NCBI GenBank assembly: GCA_009917555.1
Contig: QZDX01000003.1
Location: forward strand, 124,001 to 188,000
Source: a bacterium 1XD21-13
Lineage (GTDB): Bacteria > Bacillota > Clostridia > Lachnospirales > Lachnospiraceae
Length of the DNA stretch: 64,000 nucleotides
Direction: 5' to 3'
Shown one piece after another: positions 38,018-45,631 of this stretch. A program made the position numbers and the translations under genes. The number at the start of each line of letters is the position of its first letter. Position 1 is the first letter of the stretch. A model generated the notes under the pieces. It was not told the origin of the DNA, did not search any database, and saw only the letters and a list, made by a program, of their open reading frames with translations.

Positions 38018-40758
38018 GAACAGAGGACCAGACTAGTATTCATCTGCTTCTGGCGACGATTGTGACGGTGTTCGGCGTATTTTTGATTGTGATTACCCTT
38101 GCATTGTCATGGGAGCTTTGGATGATTCCCGTTATTTTGGTTGGAAATACCCTTGTGTGGTGCATGCACATCGGGAGGTTTGGCTCAGAATCCTTTTATA
38201 AAAATCTGTGTGCAGGCTTGCTGATGGTAGGATTTTTCTTCTTTGGGGTGCATCCCAGAAGTCTCTATGATATTCCTGCTGTAGCTTGTATGGTGATCCT
38301 TATTTTTTCCATGTTTGATAAAAAGCGGCTGTTGTATATGACGGCCGCCTTGTATGTGGTGGAGCTGCTGTATCATTTTCTGATACTTAAGACCATCACC
38401 AGGGAGATGGAACCACATGATATGATTCGTCTAGGCATTGATGTGTCTGTGACCCTGGGGGCCCTTGCCATTGCAAGATACCGGATTAAGCGGAGACTGG
38501 TGGATAGGAAGAGGTTTAATGATGCCTTTACGGAGCTGGAGAAGGCGGGACGGCAGAATGCGGTCTTTCTGTCCAATGTGTCCCATGAGCTTCGCACGCC
38601 CATTAATATGGTGCTTGGAATCAGTGAGGTGGTACTGGAAAAGGGGATTTACGGGGAGCTTAAGGAGGAGATGCAGTCCATTCAGCTTGCAGGCAAGCGT
38701 CTGTCCAGCCAGATCAACAATATGCTGGACTATACGGAGATTGTGGAGGGGACGCTGACCTCCTTAAAGCAGGAGTACATGCTCACTTCTGTGCTCAATG
38801 ATGTCATTACCTTGACGGCCATGCAGGGAAACAGGAACCAGTTGGAAATGGTTTTTGACATGGATCCGAAGATACCGGCCGTACTCATTGGAGATGCGGA
38901 AAAGATTTCCCATGTGCTGAAAATTCTTCTGGAAAATTCCATTAAGTTTACGGAAAAGGGCGGGATTCATGTGTGCATGGAATGCCGCAAGGAGAGTTAT
39001 GGCGTAAATCTGGTTATTGACGTTTATGATACAGGCATTGGGATGACAGAGGAACAGCTCAATCAGATGTTTGACGATTTTTACCAGGCGGATTCCGGCA
39101 GCAGCCGCTTTGCAGGCGGGCTGGGGCTGGGGCTTCCCATTGCCAGGGGGCTTTTGGAATCCATGGGCGGATTTATTCATTTTGCAAGCAAGGAAAATCA
39201 GGGCCTGGAGGCTCACATTGTCATTCCACAGGGAGTAGCGGACGATTCCCCGGCTATTGTGGTTTCCGAGCCGCAGAAGCTTTGCATTGCATGCTATTTC
39301 CGGCCGGATAAATATAGCTGTGACGAGGTAAAGGGCTACTATGACAGGATGATTCTGCATCTTGTGGATGGCCTTGGCTTGGAGGGCTATCAGGCCCACA
39401 ATTTTGACGGGCTGCTGAAATTGCTGAACAACCATCCTGTGACCCATGTATTTATTGCTGAGGCAGAATATCAGGAAAATGGTGAGTATTATGAGGAGCT
39501 GGCTCGCAGCGTTTGGGTGGTTGTGATTGCGGAGCGGGATTTTATACTGAGAAGAGACAGCGGGCTTCTTATCATTCACAAGCCTTTTTCCGCCCTTTCC
39601 GTGGCAAATCTGCTCAACGGCGATTTGGAGGAAAACGGGGTTGTGGGAACCCAGGGCAACAAGCCTTTCACCTGCGTTGGCGTGAAGGCATTGGCTGTTG
39701 ATGACGAGGAGATGAACCTTGTGGTGGCCAAGGGTGTTCTGGGCAGCTACGGGATCGAGGTGGATACCTGCTTAAGCGGCAAGGAGGCTGTGGAGCGCCT
39801 GGGCAGTGAGGACTATGATATGATTTTCCTGGATCACATGATGCCGGGCTTTGACGGGGTGGAGACCCTGCGGCGCATCCGTGAGATCAACAATGGGATG
39901 TATCAGGAGCTTCCGGTGGTGGCTTTGACGGCCAATACCATCAGCGGAGCCAGAGAGATGTTCCGCCAGGAGGGATTTACGGAATTTATTCCCAAGCCCA
40001 TTGAGCGCTCTACTTTGGAGAGGGTGCTCCGCAAGGTGCTGCCGGAGGAGGCGATTCAGTACGGCGGGGAGACGCAGCTGGAGATACATCCGAAAGCGAA
40101 GCCGGAGCCGGAGCCCGTGGTTTTGTGGCATAGGAGAGAGCCGGTACAGAAAGAGGCTGTGAATAAGGAGCCGGCACAGAAAGAGGCTGTGAATAAGGAG
40201 CCGACACAGAAAGAGGCTGTGAAAAACGAGCCGGCACAGGAGCAAAGGGTACATAGAGAGCCGAAGCGCAAGGAACCGGCGAGGGAGAAATCGGAGCGCA
40301 AGGAGCCGGAGCGTGAGGCACTGGTGCGGAAGAAATCGGAGCATCAGGAGCCAGTGCATGAGAAATCGGAGACCGAAGAGCCTGCATCGGAGGGAAATTC
40401 CTTATTGCAGCTTAAGCCTCTTGTGGAGGCCGGCATGAATGTGAGGCTGGGACTGGAATACTGCTGTGGAGAGAAAGAATTTTATCTGGAAATGCTTCAG
40501 ACCTTTGCGGAGCAAAGCCAGGCAAAGAAGACCGAGCTCCAGAGCTTATATGATTCTGGTAGTTGGGGGGACTATGCCATCAAGGTTCACGCTCTAAAGA
40601 GCACCTCTCTGACAATCGGAGCGGAAGAACTCTCGGAGAAAGCGAGAGTTTTAGAGCAGGCCGGCCGGAACGGCGACACGGAATATATCCGAAACCATCA
40701 CTTAGAGCTGCTGCAGATCTACGACAAAGTTTGCAGGAGCATTGTGGAACTGGAATAA
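38014..40758 (+). CDS. Membrane hybrid histidine kinase with receiver, KEP-rich linker and Hpt domain
   Basis: 914-aa sensor. Five or six N-terminal helices (residues about 8-155) lack a large external loop, so it probably senses within the membrane. The HisKA box SNVSHELRTPIN has its His near 191. The ATPase has VLKILLENSIKFTEKG, VYDTGIGM and AGGLGLGLPIA. A degenerate receiver (about 425-530, LLIIHKPFSA) precedes a full receiver (about 559-680; VDDEEMN, FLDHMMPGFDG, IPKPIE). Residues about 692-790 are a repetitive Lys/Glu/Pro linker with KEAVNKEPAQ-like repeats, and the C-terminus is an Hpt domain (VHALKSTSLTIGAEELS). It is therefore a complete phosphorelay chain. The stop codon region reuses the leader-tail sequence TTGTGGAACTGGAATA. 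Confidence 0.9.
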   Translation: MRTEDQTSIHLLLATIVTVFGVFLIVITLALSWELWMIPVILVGNTLVWCMHIGRFGSESFYKNLCAGLLMVGFFFFGVHPRSLYDIPAVACMVILIFSMFDKKRLLYMTAALYVVELLYHFLILKTITREMEPHDMIRLGIDVSVTLGALAIARYRIKRRLVDRKRFNDAFTELEKAGRQNAVFLSNVSHELRTPINMVLGISEVVLEKGIYGELKEEMQSIQLAGKRLSSQINNMLDYTEIVEGTLTSLKQEYMLTSVLNDVITLTAMQGNRNQLEMVFDMDPKIPAVLIGDAEKISHVLKILLENSIKFTEKGGIHVCMECRKESYGVNLVIDVYDTGIGMTEEQLNQMFDDFYQADSGSSRFAGGLGLGLPIARGLLESMGGFIHFASKENQGLEAHIVIPQGVADDSPAIVVSEPQKLCIACYFRPDKYSCDEVKGYYDRMILHLVDGLGLEGYQAHNFDGLLKLLNNHPVTHVFIAEAEYQENGEYYEELARSVWVVVIAERDFILRRDSGLLIIHKPFSALSVANLLNGDLEENGVVGTQGNKPFTCVGVKALAVDDEEMNLVVAKGVLGSYGIEVDTCLSGKEAVERLGSEDYDMIFLDHMMPGFDGVETLRRIREINNGMYQELPVVALTANTISGAREMFRQEGFTEFIPKPIERSTLERVLRKVLPEEAIQYGGETQLEIHPKAKPEPEPVVLWHRREPVQKEAVNKEPAQKEAVNKEPTQKEAVKNEPAQEQRVHREPKRKEPAREKSERKEPEREALVRKKSEHQEPVHEKSETEEPASEGNSLLQLKPLVEAGMNVRLGLEYCCGEKEFYLEMLQTFAEQSQAKKTELQSLYDSGSWGDYAIKVHALKSTSLTIGAEELSEKARVLEQAGRNGDTEYIRNHHLELLQIYDKVCRSIVELE

Positions 40759-40762
40759 AACA

Positions 40763-40872
40763 GCAGACCTTTGACAGTGCACAGAAAGAATTACAGACAC
40801 ATGTTTTTTGTGGCTGGAATTCTTTCTCATGAAGGTGTACTGAGAAAGGTCTGCGGAACTGGAATAGGAGGG
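40763..40872 (+). repeat. Long covarying hairpin element, copy before the kinase-DegV gene
   Basis: GCAGACCTTT/AAAGGTCTGC (40763-40772 with 40845-40854), CAGTGCAC/GTGTACTG with one wobble (40775-40782 with 40835-40842), AGAAAGAATT/AATTCTTTCT (40783-40792 with 40818-40827), then CAG-A-CACA/TGTG-G-CTG around a T-rich loop. The tail GGAACTGGAATAGGAG supplies the ribosome site for ATG 40880. Confidence 0.85.
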
Positions 40873-40879
40873 CATTTGG

Positions 40880-43579
40880 ATGTTGGAAAAATGGTTTGAA
40901 ATTATTTTTGACCATAGAATCCGTCTGCGGGAGCGTATGTTTCGGGTGGTCACAAGCATCTGCATGCTTGCGTTGATTTTCATTCTGCCTCTGGGCAGAA
41001 ATTTAATAAATATAGTGCTGCTGGCCACAGGTCTTGTGATTATGGCTCTGGTTGTAAGGTTCAGCATTAAAAAGGACTGCATCAACCGAGGCGCCACCAT
41101 CATCACCATGCTGCTGCTGGTGCTGTTTTCCATCAGCTTTTTTACGGCCGGAGGGTTCTACAGCGGAATGCCGGAGTGGTTTGTGCTCTGCTTTGTTTAC
41201 ATCAGCATTACCCTGGAGGGAAGAAGGAAGGCGGGATTTTTCCTGCTCTGCACTCTGGAGACCCTGGGATGCTACTATTTGGCCTTTTACTACCCGGAAC
41301 TGGTTGCCAAGAATACCCAGCAGCATTCGTTCTTTGATTCCGCAATCTCCGTGATTATGGTAGGCGTGCTGACCAGCGTGATGCTGATGTTTTTAAACAA
41401 GCTTTATGAGGAGGAAAATGAGCTTTCCGGACGGCAGAAAAAGGAGATCGAGGAGCTCAATGAGGCGGAAAATCATTTTTTTGCCAGTATGAGTCATGAG
41501 ATCCGCACGCCCATTAACACCATCATCGGTTTAAATGAGATGATTCTTCGGGGGGATATTCCTGAGGACGTGGCGGAGAATGCAAGAAATATCCAGGGAG
41601 CCAGTAAAATACTGCTTACCCTCATCAATGACATTCTGGATCTGTCCAAGATTAAATCCGGCAAAATGGAGATTGTAAATGTTTCTTATGAGACGGGCGC
41701 CCTTTTCTCGGAGATTGTAAATATGATCTGGCTCAAGGCCAGGGAAAAGGGACTGGAATTTCGGCTTCATGTGGATTCCTCCATTCCCAGCATGCTCTGT
41801 GGAGATGAGGTGCGTATAAAGCAGGTTTTGATCAATCTGTTGAACAATGCTTTGAAATACACCAGCCAGGGCTCGATTACCCTTTCTGTCCGCTGTGAGC
41901 GCACAGGGATTAACCGGGTGCGGGTATGGTATACGGTGGAGGATACGGGTCAGGGGGTGAAAAAGGAAAATATTCCTTATATTTTCAATGCCTTTAAGCG
42001 TGTGGACCAGGAGAAAAACCGTCATATTGAGGGGACGGGGCTGGGCTTAAGTATTGTTCATCAGCTGGTGGAGCTCATGGGGGGTGAGATCAGCATCAAC
42101 AGTGTTTACACCAAGGGATCTACCTTCATTGTCATGCTGGAGCAGGATATTGTGGATGACAAGGAGCTTGGAACCTTTACCCTGGCTTCCCGTACCAAGG
42201 TTCGTGAGGGTAAGCAATACCAGCAGAGCTTTGAGGCGCCAGAGGCCCATATTCTGGTGGTGGATGACAATGACATGAATCTTATGGTGGTGCGAAAGCT
42301 TCTTTTGGCAACAAAGATTCGGCTTGACACGGCCCTAAGCGGCGCCGAGTGTCTTAGAAAGACCCAGGAGCAGCATTATGATGTGATTTTGATGGATCAC
42401 CTGATGCCGAAAATGGATGGAATTCAATGCCTCCACAGGCTTCGCAAACAGCCGGGCGGCCTGTGTCAGGATACGCCTGTGATTGCCCTTACGGCAAATG
42501 CGGGAAGCGACAATCAGCTTCTTTACCGGAAAGAGGGCTTCAGCGGTTACCTGGCAAAGCCGGTCAGTGGCGCTCTCCTTGAGGCGGCGGTGCTGAGCGT
42601 TCTGCCCAAGGAGCTGGTGAATCTGACAGAGGAAGCGGAGACAGCGGAGATTGGAAAGGATATTCTGATCTTTGAGCAGACCCAACGGATGTCGGTTATG
42701 GTCACTACGGACAGTGTCTGCGATCTGCCGGAATCCCTGCGGAAAGAATTTGGCATTTCGGTGTGTCCCTATTATGTGTGTACGGATAAGGGGCGGTTCC
42801 TGGACGAGGTGGAGCTTAAGGCGGATGAGCTGCTTTTGTATATGTTGGAGGGGAAGGAATGCCGTTCCGAGGCTCCCAGGGTGGAGGACTATGAGCGGTT
42901 TTTTGCGAAGAAGCTTACGGAGGCTCAGAATGTGATTCACATTACCATGGCAAAGCATACCAGCCAGGGCTATTACAATGCCCTGGAGGCGGCAAAGTCC
43001 TTTGAAAATGTGACGGTGCTGGATTCGGGGCACCTTTCCAGCAGTCTGGGGCTTATTGTGCTGTATGCTGCATCTATGGCAGAGCAGCATGCCACAAAGA
43101 CGGAGATTGTCAATGTGGTGAAAGAGCTGAAGCGCTATATTTCTTCGGCTTTTATTATTAACAGTACTCATACCATGTGCCAGGCGGGGCATATTCCCAA
43201 GCGGACGCAGATTGTCTGTGACGCTCTGCTTTTGCACCCCGTGATTGAGCTGAAAAAGAGCAAAATGGTGGTGACTGGCGTGGAGATGGGAGATTTTGTT
43301 CACATGATCAAGCACTATGTCCGCAAGGTGCTTTTGGATGCCAGAAATATTGACCGGAGGATTTTGTTTATTACTTATGCGGGGTTGGAGGATCGGAGTA
43401 TTGCTTATATTCAGAAGCTGGTGAAGCAGTATTGTCCCTTTGAGCGGGTTTACCTGCAGAAAGCGTCCTCGGCGATTGCTTGTAATTGCGGGGCAGGGTC
43501 CTTTGGGTTGTTGTTTATGAAGAAGAATGAGGTTTCGGTTATGTTTTCTCAGGCTTCGGGGATGGTGGAGAATAATTGA
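40880..43579 (+). CDS. Hybrid histidine kinase with C-terminal DegV lipid-binding domain
   Basis: 899-aa membrane sensor with an unusual tail. Six helices (residues about 14-180) lead into HisKA (FFASMSHEIRTPIN, His near 205), an ATPase (VLINLLNNALKYT, VEDTGQGV, GTGLGLSIV) and a receiver (about 456-580; VVDDNDMN, LMDHLMPKMDG, YLAKPV). From about residue 604 to the end it is a full DegV domain: VMVTTDSVCDLPESLRKEFGISV...RSEAPRVEDY...TVLDSGHLSSSLGLIV...HPVIELKKSKM. DegV proteins bind fatty acids, so the output or input may be lipid-linked. It is intact, in one frame, with no stop between the parts. The start is ATG 40880. A palindromic element follows at 43588. Confidence 0.9.
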   Translation: MLEKWFEIIFDHRIRLRERMFRVVTSICMLALIFILPLGRNLINIVLLATGLVIMALVVRFSIKKDCINRGATIITMLLLVLFSISFFTAGGFYSGMPEWFVLCFVYISITLEGRRKAGFFLLCTLETLGCYYLAFYYPELVAKNTQQHSFFDSAISVIMVGVLTSVMLMFLNKLYEEENELSGRQKKEIEELNEAENHFFASMSHEIRTPINTIIGLNEMILRGDIPEDVAENARNIQGASKILLTLINDILDLSKIKSGKMEIVNVSYETGALFSEIVNMIWLKAREKGLEFRLHVDSSIPSMLCGDEVRIKQVLINLLNNALKYTSQGSITLSVRCERTGINRVRVWYTVEDTGQGVKKENIPYIFNAFKRVDQEKNRHIEGTGLGLSIVHQLVELMGGEISINSVYTKGSTFIVMLEQDIVDDKELGTFTLASRTKVREGKQYQQSFEAPEAHILVVDDNDMNLMVVRKLLLATKIRLDTALSGAECLRKTQEQHYDVILMDHLMPKMDGIQCLHRLRKQPGGLCQDTPVIALTANAGSDNQLLYRKEGFSGYLAKPVSGALLEAAVLSVLPKELVNLTEEAETAEIGKDILIFEQTQRMSVMVTTDSVCDLPESLRKEFGISVCPYYVCTDKGRFLDEVELKADELLLYMLEGKECRSEAPRVEDYERFFAKKLTEAQNVIHITMAKHTSQGYYNALEAAKSFENVTVLDSGHLSSSLGLIVLYAASMAEQHATKTEIVNVVKELKRYISSAFIINSTHTMCQAGHIPKRTQIVCDALLLHPVIELKKSKMVVTGVEMGDFVHMIKHYVRKVLLDARNIDRRILFITYAGLEDRSIAYIQKLVKQYCPFERVYLQKASSAIACNCGAGSFGLLFMKKNEVSVMFSQASGMVENN

Positions 43580-43587
43580 GGGCGGAC

Positions 43588-43849
43588 GGGTCTCTCACAA
43601 AATAAGTCCGCAGCCATTTCCATATCCCAGCAATAAGGAATCCTCCCATCTTGTGGGTCCCTCCTTATCACAACGTTCAGACGATTTGTGTACATCAGTC
43701 TGCCTTTGGCGGACATTGCTGTAAGTGCTTTGACAGGCGTTGCCTGACGTTAATGCTGTGAGCAATGTTCGCCCAATTCAGACTGCTGTACACGAATAGC
43801 TGGACACTGGATATCGGAAAAGCCTGCGGACTTATTTTGTGAGAGACCC
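43588..43849. mobile_element. 262-bp palindromic element (MITE-like) with 26-bp perfect terminal inverted repeats
   Basis: The ends at 43588-43613 and 43824-43849 are exact inverted repeats of 26 bp, starting GGGTCTCTCACAAAATAAG. Inward, pairing continues: TTTCCATATCCCAG with CTGGATATCGGAAA, then GTGTACATCAGTCTG with CAGACTGCTGTACAC, then GGCGGACATTGCT with AGCAATGTTCGCC, down to CAGGC-GTT-GCCTG at the centre. The whole element folds on itself. It contains no open frame and shows no obvious target-site duplication. It starts 9 bp after the kinase-DegV stop codon. Confidence 0.75.
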
Positions 43850-43974
43850 TATTTTATGCGGAGAGTTCTATTTTGGATTTCTAAAATGCTCAAAAATTAA
43901 GTTTCTTTTTTACAAGTATAGCGAATGAGACCTTGGTTATATTTGCCGCTTAAGAATTTGCCTGGAAAATTCGG
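43850..43974. other. AT-rich spacer after the palindromic element
   Basis: About 125 bp with no gene and no further symmetry recognised. It ends at the promoter of the riboswitch transcript. Confidence 0.4.
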
Positions 43975-44003
43975 TTGCGCTTTTGGGGGAGGTGTGCTAT
44001 GAT
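43975..44003 (+). promoter_or_regulatory. Promoter of the glycine-riboswitch transcript
   Basis: TTGCGC (43975-43980) and TATGAT (43998-44003) are 17 bp apart; transcription would start near 44010, just before the aptamer. Confidence 0.6.
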
Positions 44004-44029
44004 ATTTTCTGTCAGACAAAAATTGACAA

Positions 44030-44165
44030 ACTCTGGAGAGTCTCAGTGAATGAGCGCCGAAGGTGTAACGCAGTGCTTCCCATATTGGAGCAGGAGGGCT
44101 GTCTATCTCTCAGGCAAAAGGACAGGGCTTACATGCAGATGTTCTACTCTTTGGAGGGCTGATGG
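44030..44165 (+). promoter_or_regulatory. Glycine riboswitch
   Basis: The conserved glycine-aptamer blocks are in order: CTCTGGAGAG (44031-44040), GCGCCGAAGGTGTAA (44054-44068), and CTCTCAGGCAAAAGGACAG (44107-44125). A single aptamer with a partial second stem (TCTACTCTTTGGAG) is seen, as in singlet forms. It precedes an alanine/glycine symporter, so glycine most likely controls uptake. The expression platform between 44150 and 44195 shows only weak pairing (GAG...GAT with ATC...CTC) before TTATTTTTG, so ON or OFF behaviour cannot be decided. Confidence 0.93.
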
Positions 44166-44221
44166 TAAATCGGCTCTTATTTTTGTGTCAATATCACAAT
44201 TATTAGAAAAGAGAGGGAAAG

Positions 44222-45574
44222 ATGATGTTGGAATTTGTGAAGAGTGTAAATGGGATAATGTGGAGCTATGTGCTTCTCTTTATCCTCTGTGGAACGGGTA
44301 TTTATTTTACAGTGCGCCTTAAGTTTATCCAGGTGCGTAAGTTTGGCGAGGGATGCCGCCTGGTGTTCGGGCATTTTAAGCTGAATGAAGAGAAGCGTGA
44401 GCATGGGGAGATGACGCCCCTGCAGTCTCTGGCTACGGCTATTGCGGCCCAGGTGGGTACGGGAAATCTGACGGGAGCGGCTACGGCTCTGATTTCTGGC
44501 GGGCCCGGCGCTATTTTCTGGATGTGGGTCAGCGCCTTTTTTGGGATGGCTACGATTTATGGGGAGGCGGCTCTTGCCCAGGAATATAAGACTACGGAGA
44601 ATGGAGAAGTGACCGGCGGGCCTGTTTATTATATCCGCAAGGCTTTTCAGGGAACCTTTGGTAAGGCTCTGGCGGGGCTGTTTGCAGTGTTTATTATTCT
44701 CGCCCTGGGCTTTATGGGCAATATGGTGCAGTCCAATTCTATTGGTACGGCATTTGCAGGGGTGTTCCAGGCAAGGAATATTAATTTGTCTCCCGTTGTG
44801 ATTGGCGTGATTCTGGCGGTTCTGGCGTTTTTTGTATTTATCGGTGGAACGAAACGCCTGGCGGCGGTTGTGGAGAAGATGGTTCCCTTTATGGCAGCTG
44901 TCTATATTGTGGGAAGCCTGATTCTGATTTGCTTACATATTACGGCGCTTCCGGGGGCTATCGGCATGATCTTTGTGGGAGCCTTCAAGCCCCAGGCGGT
45001 GGCAGGCGCAGCGGTTGGTATTACGGTGCGGGAGGCGATCCGCTATGGCGTGGCAAGAGGGCTGTTTTCCAATGAAGCTGGTATGGGTTCTACGCCTCAC
45101 GCACATGCCAGGGCAACAGCTAAGAATCCCCATGAGCAGGGCTTGACGGCTATGATTAGTGTGTTTATTGATACCTTTATTGTGCTGAATCTGACGGTGT
45201 TTTCTGTGCTGACCACTGGGGCTATGGATACGGGAGAGAGCGGAATTGCTCTGACCCAGGCGGCGTTTAGCACTAGCTTTAAGGGCTTTGGGGATATCTT
45301 CGTGGCAGTCTGCCTTTTGTTCTTTGCCTTTTCTACGATTTTGAGCTGGCATTTCTTTGGTGAGGTAAATGTGAAGTACCTCTTTGGACCCAAGGCGGTG
45401 AAAGTGTATTCCCTGATTGTGGTGGTATTTATTGTAGTCGGGTCTACCCTGAAAGTGGAGCTGGTGTGGGAGCTGGCAGATTTCTTTAACGGTCTGATGG
45501 TGATTCCCAACGCAATGGCGCTTCTGGCTCTTAGCGGCGTGGTGGTGAATATTTGTAAGAAGTTTGGAAAATAA
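44222..45574 (+). CDS. Alanine/glycine:cation symporter (AGCS family)
   Basis: 450-aa inner-membrane sodium- or proton-coupled amino-acid importer with about eleven helices. Family signatures are FKLNEEKREHGEMTPLQSLATAIAAQVGTGNLTGAATALISGGPGAIFWMWVSAFFGMAT near residue 55-120, GGPVYYIRKAF, RGLFSNEAGMGSTPHAHA and the C-terminal FFAFSTILSWHFFGEVNVKYLFG. ATG 44222 follows GAGAGGG; a second Met is adjacent. It is a single-gene transcript under the glycine riboswitch at 44030, which makes glycine or alanine the likely substrate. A hairpin follows at 45585. Confidence 0.95.
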   Translation: MMLEFVKSVNGIMWSYVLLFILCGTGIYFTVRLKFIQVRKFGEGCRLVFGHFKLNEEKREHGEMTPLQSLATAIAAQVGTGNLTGAATALISGGPGAIFWMWVSAFFGMATIYGEAALAQEYKTTENGEVTGGPVYYIRKAFQGTFGKALAGLFAVFIILALGFMGNMVQSNSIGTAFAGVFQARNINLSPVVIGVILAVLAFFVFIGGTKRLAAVVEKMVPFMAAVYIVGSLILICLHITALPGAIGMIFVGAFKPQAVAGAAVGITVREAIRYGVARGLFSNEAGMGSTPHAHARATAKNPHEQGLTAMISVFIDTFIVLNLTVFSVLTTGAMDTGESGIALTQAAFSTSFKGFGDIFVAVCLLFFAFSTILSWHFFGEVNVKYLFGPKAVKVYSLIVVVFIVVGSTLKVELVWELADFFNGLMVIPNAMALLALSGVVVNICKKFGK

Positions 45575-45584
45575 GGCATAGAGC

Positions 45585-45611
45585 GGGGCTGTCGGGTTTG
45601 CAGGCAGCCCC
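45585..45611 (+). terminator. Hairpin after the symporter gene
   Basis: GGGGCTG (45585-45591) pairs with CAGCCCC (45605-45611), but only TAAAA follows, so it is a weak terminator at best. It also faces the opposing radical SAM gene ending at 45632. Confidence 0.5.
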
Positions 45612-45631
45612 TAAAAGCTGGTTTTAGGAAA

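Noticed and set aside
43588-43849. Simple rho-independent terminator of the kinase-DegV gene
   Set aside because: The structure is 262 bp long with 26-bp terminal repeats and nested stems, far beyond a terminator, although it may also stop transcription.
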